In this document: piece by piece, positions 27,513-37,371 of the stretch
Numbering within the stretch: position 1 is the stretch's first letter
Layout: the number at the start of each line of letters is the position of its first letter
NCBI RefSeq assembly: GCF_018403285.1
Contig: NZ_BOSJ01000004.1
Location: 62,001 to 126,000, forward strand
Length of the DNA stretch: 64,000 bases
From: Paenibacillus sp. J45TS6
GTDB lineage: Bacteria > Bacillota > Bacilli > Paenibacillales > Paenibacillaceae
Direction of reading: 5' to 3'
Notes under the pieces: model-generated
Databases searched by the model: none
What the model saw: the letters and a program-made list of their open reading frames with translations, nothing else
What the model was told of the DNA's origin: nothing
Position numbers and translations under genes: made by a program

Positions 27513-28463
27513 GTGAAGGAACATACTTTAAAAACAACGCATAAACAGCGTTCTACCAGGGTGAGACAGCGCTGGAATATGCAGCGGAACTGGCCATTGC
27601 ATATGATGCTCATTCCAGCCGTATTACTCGCGCTGGTGTTTCAGTACATACCGATGGGCGGAATTGTCATCGCTTTTCAAGATTACAAACCATACCTTGG
27701 ATTTTCAGGATCTGAATGGGTAGGGTGGGACAATTTCCGATACCTGTTTTTATATCCTGACGTTGGTCAAGTCGTTTGGAATACACTCTTTATTGCCTTT
27801 TTTAAGATTGTGGCAGGGCTGATTGCCCCTTTGTTGTTTGCCATTTTATTAAATGAAGTACGACTGGTTGGTTTTAAAAGAGTGAGCCAAACGCTGGTTT
27901 ATCTACCGCATTTCCTCTCGTGGGTCATACTCGGCGGGATTTTACTTGACATCTTGTCCCCGCAAGGAGGGATCGTGAATCAGCTTATCGTAGCACTTGG
28001 AGGGGAACCGATCTTTTTCCTTGGAGATGGTACATGGTTTCGGGTAACGCTGATCGTCAGCGACGTCTGGAAGGAATTTGGTTTTGGAACGATCGTCTTT
28101 CTTGCCTCTCTCGCAGGGATTAACCCGGCGCTTTATGAAGCGGCTGAAGTGGACGGGGCTAACCGGTTCAAACAGACGCTGCACATTACGGTTCCAGCAT
28201 TGATGCCGATCACAATTGTGCTTATGACGCTTTCCATTGGTAACATTCTAAATGCCGGTTTTGACCAAGTTTTCAACCTGTACAATCCGCTTGTGTATGA
28301 CAAAGGAGATATTATTGATACTTTTGTTTATCGACTGGGGATTTTGAACGGGAAGATGAGTTTTGCTACAGCGGTAGGATTATTCAAATCTGTGGTAGCA
28401 ACTATTTTGATTGTAGTATCGTACAGATTAGCTTACAAACTAGCCAACTATAGAGTTTTTTAG
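27513..28463 (+). CDS. ABC importer permease, LplB-type
   Basis: A 316-residue inner-membrane permease with six helices and the EAA loop EAAEVDGANRFKQTLHITVPALMP that contacts the ATPase. The N-terminal ~30 residues are basic and cytoplasmic. It pairs with the next permease and the lipoprotein at 22167. No ATPase is encoded here, as is usual for this family, which shares an MsmX-like ATPase encoded elsewhere. I prefer GTG 27513, preceded by GGGGGATG with 7-8 bases spacing; the ATG at 27498 has no binding site. Confidence 0.9.
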   Translation: MKEHTLKTTHKQRSTRVRQRWNMQRNWPLHMMLIPAVLLALVFQYIPMGGIVIAFQDYKPYLGFSGSEWVGWDNFRYLFLYPDVGQVVWNTLFIAFFKIVAGLIAPLLFAILLNEVRLVGFKRVSQTLVYLPHFLSWVILGGILLDILSPQGGIVNQLIVALGGEPIFFLGDGTWFRVTLIVSDVWKEFGFGTIVFLASLAGINPALYEAAEVDGANRFKQTLHITVPALMPITIVLMTLSIGNILNAGFDQVFNLYNPLVYDKGDIIDTFVYRLGILNGKMSFATAVGLFKSVVATILIVVSYRLAYKLANYRVF

Positions 28464-28479
28464 AGAGGAGAAACGAAGC

Positions 28480-29358
28480 TTGTATTATAAAACAAAAGGA
28501 TATCGAATATTCAGCATAGCCAACTACACGTTCCTTGGTATTTTATCGTTGCTCTGTATTCTGCCAATCATTCACATATTAGCCGTTTCATTCAGCAGTA
28601 TGGCGCCGGCTTCCTCCAATATGGTCACATTCTGGCCTATTGGTTTTACGACGGACGCTTATGTAAAAACATTCGGAAATTCAAACTTTATCAATTCCCT
28701 TTTGGTATCTGTCAATCGAACCATACTAGCTACAATAATTGGTATCGTCATCATGCTGATGACAGCTTTTCCTTTGTCGAAGGAAGATACCAGTTTCAAA
28801 GGGCGTTCATGGTACACTTGGTTTTTTGTGTTCACCATTTTATTCAGCGGCGGACTTATTCCAAGCTATATTCTTGTACAAAAGCTTGGTTTGATGAATA
28901 CAATCTGGGCACTCATTTTGCCAGGAGCCTTGTCCGTGTGGAATGTCATCCTCATGATGAACTTTTTCCGCGGATTACCAAAGGAACTGGAGGAAGCCGC
29001 TTATTTGGATGGAGCAGGACATATCAAAACACTCGTTTTGGTTTATGTTCCACTGTCGCTTCCAGCTATCGCAACCCTGTCTTTGTTCACAATGGTAGCT
29101 CAATGGAATTCTTGGTTCGACGGCATGATCTACATGTCTGATATTAAAGATTATCCACTTGCTTCCTTGCTGCAAACCATCATTGTTCAGCAAGATCTCA
29201 GTAAAATCAATGTAGACCCTTCCATGCTGGAGAATATCTCACAGCGAACCGTACGCGCAGCACAAATCTTTATCGGTGCGCTGCCGATCTTGCTTGTATA
29301 TCCGTTTTTGCAACGCTTTTTTGTAAAAGGAATCGTCATTGGGGCGGTTAAAGGCTAA
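28480..29358 (+). CDS. ABC importer permease, YtcP-type
   Basis: A 292-residue permease with six helices, the second half of the importer pair. The EAA loop reads EEAAYLDGAGHIKTLVLVYVPLSLP, and the end RFFVKGIVIGAVKG is typical of the YtcP group. The start is TTG (28480), with GAGAGGAG 9 bases upstream and 16 bases after the LplB-type stop. The laminarinase gene follows after 32 bases, probably on the same transcript. Confidence 0.9.
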   Translation: MYYKTKGYRIFSIANYTFLGILSLLCILPIIHILAVSFSSMAPASSNMVTFWPIGFTTDAYVKTFGNSNFINSLLVSVNRTILATIIGIVIMLMTAFPLSKEDTSFKGRSWYTWFFVFTILFSGGLIPSYILVQKLGLMNTIWALILPGALSVWNVILMMNFFRGLPKELEEAAYLDGAGHIKTLVLVYVPLSLPAIATLSLFTMVAQWNSWFDGMIYMSDIKDYPLASLLQTIIVQQDLSKINVDPSMLENISQRTVRAAQIFIGALPILLVYPFLQRFFVKGIVIGAVKG

Positions 29359-29390
29359 GCAATGAAAATTAGGCTAATGGAGGATATAGG

Positions 29391-32300
29391 ATGAAAAAAG
29401 GATTGGCATGTATTGTTACAGGGTGTTTAACAGCTTCACTCTTTTTTCCAACATTTTCTGGAGCAGAAGGTGCAGATGCGCAGGTGAAAATGGGGGACTT
29501 GCAGGCGAAAAGCCTGCAAGCCTCTGTTCCCTATCAAGAACTGAACGGACATTGGTCTCAGTCTGCAGTATTGCGTATGCAAGATATGAATTTATTGCAA
29601 GGATATGTGGATGGTACATTCAAGCCGAATCGTGTGATTAACCGAGCTGAGTTTGTTATGATACTCGATCGTGTGTTTGGATTTACAGGCGGAACAGAGT
29701 CTCATTCGTTTGCGGACGTTACCGCAGGGGACTGGTACTACGATGTGCTGACAAGAGCAAATGGGTCAGGAATTATCCAAGGAACCGATGCGGATCATCT
29801 GTCTCCTAAACAACCGATAACTCGTCAGGAAGCTGCCATAATGGTGGATCGAGCTTTTCAGCTTTCGACCGGAATGGAAGAGGAAAGCGAACTGTTGAAG
29901 TTTCATGATGCAAAGGATGTTTCCAGCTACGCTGAGAAAGCGCTTACCTACTTAACGAGTAACCATATCATGAAAGGATATCAGGGTAAGTTACATCCTA
30001 AATCTCCAATCACACGTGCAGAGACGGCAGGTCTCCTAGCTGCGATGATCGCGGATATTAAAACCTCTCCGGGAACTTATGAATCCAGCGTAGAGGGGAA
30101 TCTGATTGTTCGGTCTTCTGATATTACACTCAAAAACACAGTCGTAAAAGGAAACTTACTGCTTACAGAAGGAATTGGGGATGGGTCCATTGTGCTTCAA
30201 GGGGTAACGGTTACAGGGAGTGTCATTGTTAAAGGCGGCGGCAGTCATTCAATAGACATCAGCGACTCCACGCTGAATCGCATCGTTATTGACAAAAGAG
30301 GAGAGCCCGTAAGTGTAAATATTAAAGAAGGCAGTAACATACAAAAGATGATCGTTATGCAAAAAGCTAGTGTGGAACTCTCCTCAGATAGCTTGATCAA
30401 TTCATTAACGGTCCTCACGAAAGCAGATCAGACACAGATTAATTCTAAAGGCAAGATTAACGAACTGAAAGTCGATGCAACAGATGTTGTTGTTAATGGC
30501 GAAAAGGTAAAACCAGGCTTCCTTACTTCCATGAAAGGAGAATCGGCACAGCCTGTTCCCTCCCAGCCGGGTAATTCAACAACGGATTCCAGTGCTTCCA
30601 CTCCATCTTCTCCGGGAGGACAAACACCATCGGTACCAGAAAGCCCGTCAAATGAGAAACCAATTCCACCAACGACGCTTCCTGATGAAGACTGGAAGCT
30701 TGTCTGGAATGACGAATTTAACGGACCTGCTATTGATGCTTCCAAGTGGACAGTCCAGGACACGGGTCTAGTCTATAACAATGAATTGCAATACTACAGT
30801 CCCGATAATACCCGCATTGTAAAAGATGAGAATCGAAGCGTTCTTCAAATTGAAGCAAAACGCGAAGAGAAAAGCGGTCAAAAATTCACTTCCGGTAAAC
30901 TCATCTCTATGGGTAAAGGCGACTTTACATACGGTAAAGTCGTTGTACGTGCGAAGCTCCCTAAAGAACAAGGCATGTGGCCCGCTTTTTGGATGATGCC
31001 GACAGATGAAGCCCACTATGGAGGATGGCCTGCCTCTGGAGAGATCGACATTATGGAGCTCATTGGCGGCGAAGAGAGCCACAATAAAATATACAGTACC
31101 TTGCATTATGACAGTGTGAAGCCTGATGGGTCTCATGGACACGATCAGGGAAGCATCACACTTCCGGATGGAGAATCATTCGCTGATGATTATCATGATT
31201 TTCAAGTGGAATGGCTCCCGGGAATGATACGATTTTATGTTGATGGCAAGCTGCATCATGAAGTGACCAATTGGCAGACAAAGGCTTCGGGTCAGCCGGA
31301 ATACTATACGTTTCCTGCTCCTTTTGATCGTCCGTTCTACCTGATTCTGAATTTGGCGGTTGGAGGAGATTGGCCGGGATCACCGAATAATGACTTTACT
31401 TCAGAAGCGATGAACGTTGATTTTGTTCGCGTATATTCTTACGACAAATTAGACGAATGGCCTGATGTGACAACAGATCCAATAGAGCCTGAAGCACAGC
31501 GTGAACCGCAGGAGGATGGCAATCAGATATACAATGACCGTTTCTTGGAAGGCACGGAAGCGAGCGGTGTTCCAAAGCAATGGCAGTTCATTACAAATGC
31601 GGATGGAGCAGGAGATGTCAAGGTTGTAGAGGATGAAGAAAAAGGAAAAGCAGTGAAGGTGAGCATTGATAAAAAAGGGACTGAGAACTATTCGATTCAG
31701 CTCACACAAATGCCGATCTATGTGAAGAAAAATAAAAAATACAAGATAGAGTTCGACGCGAAGGCGTCAGCAAACCGTACAATCTCTTCTAAGGTGACTC
31801 AATTTGAAAAAAGTTGGACGAATTACTCGGGAGATCACTCATTAGCGATTACTACAGAGTGGAATAAATACGAATATACGTTTGACATGCGAGATGGAAC
31901 AGACAATAATGCCAGATTTGAATTTAATTTAGGATTGGATAATCATACCGTTCTGATCTCTAATGTTCGGCTGAGCGAGGTAGGAGAAGCAGATCCGCTG
32001 ACTGTAGAGCGGAAGCCGCTGCCTGATGGCAATTACATCTTTAATGGAACGTTTGATCAAGGCAAGAACCGTCTTGGGTTCTGGTCAAGCAGGATTGCTG
32101 AACATGCTTTAGCTGATATCAGCGTGAACAACTTCTTGAAATTCCCGATTATGGAACGTCAACTGGTTGTTAATGTGAAGCAAACGAATGGAGAGGCTGA
32201 GCAGGTTGCGGTGAATCAAGGAGATTTGAAGCTGGAGGCGAATACCACCTATGGTTTTTCATTTGAAGCCAAAGCAGATGCGCCGCGCAGTATGGACATT

Positions 32301-33839
32301 GATCTGATTAGCGGTGAGGGACATTCCATACAAATTCATCAAGGTCAGAATATCCAGCTTGATCAGGAGATGAAGACGTATACCGGAGAAATCAGTATTG
32401 GAGATGGAGAGCCAACTGCAAATTCTGAGTTTAGACTGTTACTCGGCAGCTCGACAGGTACCGTCTATGTGGACAATGTCCGTCTAACAAAACGTGGAAA
32501 TCCTATTTCCGTTAATGGCTACGCACATATTCCTGCAACGGAAGCCTGGTCCATGCAGGGCTTACAACTTGAGAATTCAGATGAAGGCGGCCAGCATATC
32601 AGTCATATGGAAGAAGGGGATCTACTCCAATACAAGATTGATGTAGCTGCTGACGACGATTATGTAATATCTGCCCGAATGGCTAGTGCAGAAGATGATT
32701 CGAGTGTCCGTTTCAGCATCAAGGACGAACAGGGCACTACGGTTGCACAGTCTGTGTACGCTCTTGGGGATACGGGTGGATGGCAGAAATACAATACAGT
32801 CTACTTTCCACCCGTTACTCTAACTGCTGGCAAACATTATTATGTAGATTTTGAAGGTAAGGATTATAATACACGCTGGGTAGATATATCACAAAATAAG
32901 GTGAAAAATGGAGAACTTGCAGCATCTCAGGAGCATTGGGAGAAGATTCCTAATGATCTGATAACTTCTGATGTTGAAGGCGGAGGAGTATTGATTCATT
33001 TACCCGGCACAAGTACGGATTGGTGGGATGTTTTGCTGCAGCAACGACAGATAAAGCTTGATGAAGGAAAAACATACAGGCTCGCATTCGAAGCATCTGC
33101 ATCCAGTCCGAAATCGGTACAAGCCGTCGTCTCACAAAATGAAGGCGATTATACGAAGTATATGGAAGAAAAAATCGAGCTAACCGAAAGTAAGCAACAA
33201 TATGCTTATACATTTACGATGAATGGTGCTTCGGACCCCGCAGCTGTACTTGCATTTGGGTTAGGTTATCCGTCATCAATCGGAAATCATACTATATCCA
33301 TCTATAACGTATCGTTAATTGAGGTGAATCCGAGTGCCGATCAGGGTGGACAGCCTATTAACGTAAACTTGATTTCAAACGGTGACTTTTCCAAAGGAAC
33401 CGATGGTTGGTTTACTCATGTGGATGGGGATTCCAAGGAGCTTGAGATAAGTGCTAGTAACCATCAGCTTCAAGCCAAAATTGGAACGGCTGGGCAGAAC
33501 CCTTGGGACCGTCAGGTCATTAACGAAGGGTTTGGCATCCAGCGAGATTTTAAATACAAACTTACATTTAAGGCGAAAGCTGATAAGCCCAGAAAAATGA
33601 ACTTAGGCATCGGATGGGTCGATGCATCAGCCAACTATGAATGGCATGGATTCTTTGGGGAAAAGGTTGATCTAACTGCGGAGGAACAACTGTTTACCTT
33701 TACATTTAATGCGACAGAGGATAGCTATGCTAATACTAGAATTTCATTTGATATGGGGAATATTTCGGGTGCAGAAGACGGCGATACAATTATCACGTTG
33801 TCCGATATCAGCTTGATTAATATGGGGTCTGTGAAGTAG
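29391..33839 (+). CDS. SLH-anchored multimodular endo-beta-1,3-glucanase (laminarinase), GH16 with CBMs
   Basis: A 1482-residue surface enzyme. Order: signal peptide (1 to about 25); three SLH repeats (about 48-92, 105-152, 170-218) that bind pyruvylated wall polymer; an unassigned beta-rich repeat segment (about 228-375); a Ser/Pro linker (380-432); a GH16 domain (434-685) with GEIDIMELIG (E551 and E556 catalytic); two CBM4_9-like modules (about 708-865 and 876-1034); a CBM6-like module (about 1040-1167); and two more CBM4_9-like modules (about 1168-1314 and 1320-1482). The extra Met in EIDIMELIG separates laminarinases from lichenases. It would cut beta-1,3-glucan at the cell surface for the importer encoded upstream. 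AATGGAGGATATAGG precedes the ATG. Confidence 0.93.
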   Translation: MKKGLACIVTGCLTASLFFPTFSGAEGADAQVKMGDLQAKSLQASVPYQELNGHWSQSAVLRMQDMNLLQGYVDGTFKPNRVINRAEFVMILDRVFGFTGGTESHSFADVTAGDWYYDVLTRANGSGIIQGTDADHLSPKQPITRQEAAIMVDRAFQLSTGMEEESELLKFHDAKDVSSYAEKALTYLTSNHIMKGYQGKLHPKSPITRAETAGLLAAMIADIKTSPGTYESSVEGNLIVRSSDITLKNTVVKGNLLLTEGIGDGSIVLQGVTVTGSVIVKGGGSHSIDISDSTLNRIVIDKRGEPVSVNIKEGSNIQKMIVMQKASVELSSDSLINSLTVLTKADQTQINSKGKINELKVDATDVVVNGEKVKPGFLTSMKGESAQPVPSQPGNSTTDSSASTPSSPGGQTPSVPESPSNEKPIPPTTLPDEDWKLVWNDEFNGPAIDASKWTVQDTGLVYNNELQYYSPDNTRIVKDENRSVLQIEAKREEKSGQKFTSGKLISMGKGDFTYGKVVVRAKLPKEQGMWPAFWMMPTDEAHYGGWPASGEIDIMELIGGEESHNKIYSTLHYDSVKPDGSHGHDQGSITLPDGESFADDYHDFQVEWLPGMIRFYVDGKLHHEVTNWQTKASGQPEYYTFPAPFDRPFYLILNLAVGGDWPGSPNNDFTSEAMNVDFVRVYSYDKLDEWPDVTTDPIEPEAQREPQEDGNQIYNDRFLEGTEASGVPKQWQFITNADGAGDVKVVEDEEKGKAVKVSIDKKGTENYSIQLTQMPIYVKKNKKYKIEFDAKASANRTISSKVTQFEKSWTNYSGDHSLAITTEWNKYEYTFDMRDGTDNNARFEFNLGLDNHTVLISNVRLSEVGEADPLTVERKPLPDGNYIFNGTFDQGKNRLGFWSSRIAEHALADISVNNFLKFPIMERQLVVNVKQTNGEAEQVAVNQGDLKLEANTTYGFSFEAKADAPRSMDIDLISGEGHSIQIHQGQNIQLDQEMKTYTGEISIGDGEPTANSEFRLLLGSSTGTVYVDNVRLTKRGNPISVNGYAHIPATEAWSMQGLQLENSDEGGQHISHMEEGDLLQYKIDVAADDDYVISARMASAEDDSSVRFSIKDEQGTTVAQSVYALGDTGGWQKYNTVYFPPVTLTAGKHYYVDFEGKDYNTRWVDISQNKVKNGELAASQEHWEKIPNDLITSDVEGGGVLIHLPGTSTDWWDVLLQQRQIKLDEGKTYRLAFEASASSPKSVQAVVSQNEGDYTKYMEEKIELTESKQQYAYTFTMNGASDPAAVLAFGLGYPSSIGNHTISIYNVSLIEVNPSADQGGQPINVNLISNGDFSKGTDGWFTHVDGDSKELEISASNHQLQAKIGTAGQNPWDRQVINEGFGIQRDFKYKLTFKAKADKPRKMNLGIGWVDASANYEWHGFFGEKVDLTAEEQLFTFTFNATEDSYANTRISFDMGNISGAEDGDTIITLSDISLINMGSVK

Positions 33840-34074
33840 ACTGCTAAAGCTTTGTGCAGGATATAGACTCGTATTTTAGCTGCAATCTTTGATTCGATGA
33901 AGCACCATCTTTAGTAATGGAAGGTTACAAGTTATTGACTTGTGGCCGGAGACTGAGATCACCCTTGCGAAGAATTGTAAAACCGGCACTTTCTTATCTA
34001 TCCAATTAAATCACTATATTTTCCTGATATCATATATAATGGTATAGATTATACAAGGAGGAGAGGTGCAGTTC

Positions 34075-34713
34075 TTGGAACATCATTTGATCTATGAAGA
34101 ATCCTTTTGGGGACATGACGTTCGATTAAGACACATTACACAAGGTTCCAATACGCTCGTGGTTTTCTTTCCCGGGCAAAATTATTCTTGTGAACTGCCT
34201 GTTCTGTACTACGCTGTTCAAAGCGCTACCTCTCAGGGCATGGATGCCCTGATCTTGGAGTACGGCTTTCAAAGTGCTCGTGTAGCACTGGAGAGAGAAC
34301 AACGTTCCATCCTTGAAGAAGAAATATTACAGATGGTTAGATGCGCGAGTGAGGGGTATAAGCAGCTCATCTTTGTGAGTAAAAGTTTGGGGACCTTGCT
34401 TGCTGGGTACACGGCTAAACATCTCACAAATTACTCGATCCGCCACCTGTACCTAACACCGCTGGATAGTACACTCACGTATATGCAGCATTCGAAAGGT
34501 ATGGTGATTTACGGGACTAAGGATTCTTTATTTAGTGAAGAGAGCAGAGCAAAGCTCGCTTCTTGTTCCGAACTGAAGGTCCATCAAGTGCTGGATGCAG
34601 GTCATGGGCTGGAAACATCAAATCCTAGAAAATCAGCTGAATTAACATCACAACTAGTAGAAGAATATATTCGTTTTTTTACGTCAATCGAAGAAGAAAC
34701 ATATTCATCATAA
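34075..34713 (+). CDS. Alpha/beta-hydrolase-fold protein
   Basis: A soluble protein of about 212 residues. The presumed nucleophile elbow is VSKSLGT, with Ser between Lys and Leu, and the C-terminal DAGHGLE supplies the usual His; IYGTKDSLF may hold the acid. The fold is likely; the substrate is unknown. The start is uncertain: TTG 34075 has GAGGTG 6 bases upstream, while GTG 34066 lies only 4 bases after AAGGAGG. It stands alone, closed by a bidirectional terminator. Confidence 0.72.
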   Translation: MEHHLIYEESFWGHDVRLRHITQGSNTLVVFFPGQNYSCELPVLYYAVQSATSQGMDALILEYGFQSARVALEREQRSILEEEILQMVRCASEGYKQLIFVSKSLGTLLAGYTAKHLTNYSIRHLYLTPLDSTLTYMQHSKGMVIYGTKDSLFSEESRAKLASCSELKVHQVLDAGHGLETSNPRKSAELTSQLVEEYIRFFTSIEEETYSS

Positions 34714-34719
34714 AATAGA

Positions 34720-34769
34720 AAAAGAGAGTGGGCTAAGGGGGTTACCCTTTCGCTGCACTCTCTTTTATT
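34720..34769. terminator. Bidirectional terminator between convergent genes
   Basis: AAAAGAGAGTG pairs with CACTCTCTTTT around a 25-base loop that can fold further. T-runs are present on both strands; the minus-strand lipoprotein gene ends a few bases to the right. Confidence 0.85.
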
Positions 34770-34774
34770 TGAAA

Positions 34775-36406
34775 TTAACGTGCTTGGTAACGTGCGTAAG
34801 CATCCTGATGTATCTTAATTACTTCTTCAATACCCATTCCTTTAATGGTCTCAACAAAGGTTTCGTAACTTGTAAGAGGCTCATCACCTAGAATAAATTT
34901 CGTAACCATTTCATCAACATAGGTGTTAACCTGACCCATGATTTGGGCTTCTTTTCTTGCTTCATCTTCCGTTTTACGCAGGTTAGGAAGAGCCATTGCA
35001 TAATCTGCTTGCATCCATGCATTATTTGCATCTTTTTGCTGATCAAATGTCATCAGTGCGTCAAGATAACGCGTATCTTGGTTCATTGGTCCATCCATAA
35101 TAGAAAGTGCATAACTAGCAAGTGCTTGGTCATAGGTCAGTCCATCTGGGTTTTTAAGAATCGTATCTGTAAATTCGATAGCGTCGCCATTACGAGTGTA
35201 ACTTTCATTCTCAATACCGAAGTTAAAGAGATCATGTCCTTCCGGACTGTAGTTATAATCCATCCACTGGACAATGGCTTTCAGTTTGTCTTTGTCCGCA
35301 GAAGTAGTGATGGCTTCACCATAACTTAATACTTTGGTATCAAAACGGAAAGTACTTCTAGATACACCATTCTGATCTTTCGCCCAAGGAGCGCCGACAA
35401 GGTTAAAGTTTGGATCTTTTTCAGCCATCATATTAAGATATTTCGCCATACCGCTAAATACACCGCCATAGTAAGAACCGGCTTGGTTATTCGTAATTTT
35501 GTAATCAAAAGCTTTTCCGTCATTAGTCATGACTTCTGGATCGATCAGACCTTCTTCATACCACTTTCTCATGGTAGTTAAGAATTCTTCGTAACCTGGT
35601 TGAATTGGACCATATTCAATCGTTTCACCATTCAACTGAAAACCTGCAAGGACGCCAAAGGCAGGTGCAAAATCATTCAATTTACTCATGTTACCTGGAC
35701 CCCAGTTAGCTGTAAAAGGAAGTTCATCTTTTTTGCCGTTGCCATTAGGATCTTGTTCTCTGAATGCTTTTAGTACGGTGTACCACTCGTCAATATTTGT
35801 AGGCGCCTTCAGATTTAGCTTATCAAGCCAATCTTGACGCAGAATCATGCCTGTTGTTCCATTAAGCTTTACAGAATCTGTACGTAGATAAGGGAACATA
35901 AAGATCGTACCGTCATCGAGTGAAATTTGTTTACGAACTTCTTCATCTTCAGCAATGATTTTCTTTAGGTTTGGAGCATAAAGGTCGATATACTCATTAA
36001 GTTTTATAATTCGTCCATCCGCTAGCAGTTTCTCCGGTCCGCCTGATACATCAGCCCAGTTGTAATAAATAATGTCAGGAAGCTGGTTACCTGTGACTAA
36101 AAGATTGAATTGATCTTTTTGTTGACCGAGTGGAGGATGTGTGAAATTCACCTTAATCCCGGTGCGTTTTTCTTTTTCCTGATACGCTTTTACATCGCTG
36201 AATCCATTGCCTGAAGCAATTTTTCCATCATTCGCTCTCCAATAATTGATTGTCATTGCTTCATCTACAATGGGAAGAGAAATTTCGGTAATTGCTTGCT
36301 CACCCTCAGCTGGCTTCGGCTCCTCCGCCTCATTAGTTCCACTACATCCTGCAAGAAGCCCTGTTGTCATTACCAAACCAAGCATTATAGACATGACCCT
36401 CTTCAT
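34775..36406 (-). CDS. Solute-binding lipoprotein of a second carbohydrate ABC importer
   Basis: A 543-residue lipoprotein with lipobox LAGC (Cys21) and the same family-1 architecture as the protein at 22167 (DPNGNGKKDELPF, IRQ/RQDWLDKL, YNWADVSGG). It is the last gene of an LplB-YtcP-lipoprotein operon. The start is ATG 36404-36406 with AAGGAGGG upstream; an extension to 36454 has no binding site. The substrate is unknown, and no hydrolase or sensor is coupled to the operon. Confidence 0.9.
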   Translation of the reverse strand: MKRVMSIMLGLVMTTGLLAGCSGTNEAEEPKPAEGEQAITEISLPIVDEAMTINYWRANDGKIASGNGFSDVKAYQEKEKRTGIKVNFTHPPLGQQKDQFNLLVTGNQLPDIIYYNWADVSGGPEKLLADGRIIKLNEYIDLYAPNLKKIIAEDEEVRKQISLDDGTIFMFPYLRTDSVKLNGTTGMILRQDWLDKLNLKAPTNIDEWYTVLKAFREQDPNGNGKKDELPFTANWGPGNMSKLNDFAPAFGVLAGFQLNGETIEYGPIQPGYEEFLTTMRKWYEEGLIDPEVMTNDGKAFDYKITNNQAGSYYGGVFSGMAKYLNMMAEKDPNFNLVGAPWAKDQNGVSRSTFRFDTKVLSYGEAITTSADKDKLKAIVQWMDYNYSPEGHDLFNFGIENESYTRNGDAIEFTDTILKNPDGLTYDQALASYALSIMDGPMNQDTRYLDALMTFDQQKDANNAWMQADYAMALPNLRKTEDEARKEAQIMGQVNTYVDEMVTKFILGDEPLTSYETFVETIKGMGIEEVIKIHQDAYARYQAR

Positions 36407-36486
36407 ATAAACCCTCCTTAACAATCTATAGGATAAAGCTGTTACTTGCACCACTTCACATTCAAAGATGATGCAAGCACTTTGCT

Positions 36487-37356
36487 CTATTCTTTAATGG
36501 CTCCAATCAGTGCACCTTGAACAAAATAACGTTGGATAAAAGGATATATCAGCAAAATCGGGAGTGTGGAAACAATGATGGTGGCGTACTTGATGTTTTC
36601 TCCGATCGCAAATCCGGTGTCGTTAGCAGAACCCATCGCTTCGGTACTGTTACTAAGCAAAATATCTCGAAGAATGATTTGAATCGGATATAGATCCTGA
36701 GATCTCAAGTACAAGAGAGGACCCATAAAATCGTTCCAATGATCAACAGCGTAATAGAGAGTCATTACGGCGATGATCGGCTTGGATAAAGGAACAACGA
36801 TCTGGAATAGAATTCGAAAGTCATGAGCCCCGTCGATTTTAGCAGACTCGATCAAGGGGAGCGGGATACTCATAAAATTCGTTCTCATGATGATAAAGTT
36901 AAAAGTACTGATGGCTGTCGGCAGAATCATAGCAAGTCTCGTATCCAGGAGACCCAAATTCTGAATGAGCAAGAAGGTAGGAATCATCCCGCCGCCAAAA
37001 AACATAGTGAAGGTAATCAATTTCATGAAGAAGCTGCGTCCGTATAAATCAGGTCTTGAAAGAGCATACGCAGCGAGTGTCGTCATCAACAGGTTAAGTG
37101 CAGTTCCGACAATAACATAAAACAAAGTGTTCATATAACCACTGTAAATCTTGGGATTCTGAAATACTTTTGTATAAGCTTCTATGGAAAATCCTTCTGG
37201 GAGCAGCATGAGCGATCGGCTTGCCAAGAGCTGCTGCGGATCAGATATAGAAGAGTTAAATATGTAGAGCATAGGATAAGCACAAAGTAACATCACGAGA
37301 AGCAGCAGAAAAATATTGATAACGTCAAATATATTTTCGCCAAAGGTTTTTTTCAT
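36487..37356 (-). CDS. ABC importer permease, YtcP-type
   Basis: A 289-residue permease with six helices and EAA loop ESAKIDGAHDFRILFQIVVPLSKP; the C-terminus RYFVQGALIGAIKE is typical. It starts 15 bases after the LplB-type gene and 80 bases before the lipoprotein gene in the same direction. It forms the membrane channel with the LplB-type subunit. Confidence 0.92.
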   Translation of the reverse strand: MKKTFGENIFDVINIFLLLLVMLLCAYPMLYIFNSSISDPQQLLASRSLMLLPEGFSIEAYTKVFQNPKIYSGYMNTLFYVIVGTALNLLMTTLAAYALSRPDLYGRSFFMKLITFTMFFGGGMIPTFLLIQNLGLLDTRLAMILPTAISTFNFIIMRTNFMSIPLPLIESAKIDGAHDFRILFQIVVPLSKPIIAVMTLYYAVDHWNDFMGPLLYLRSQDLYPIQIILRDILLSNSTEAMGSANDTGFAIGENIKYATIIVSTLPILLIYPFIQRYFVQGALIGAIKE

Positions 37357-37371
37357 GTTGGGTTCACCTCT

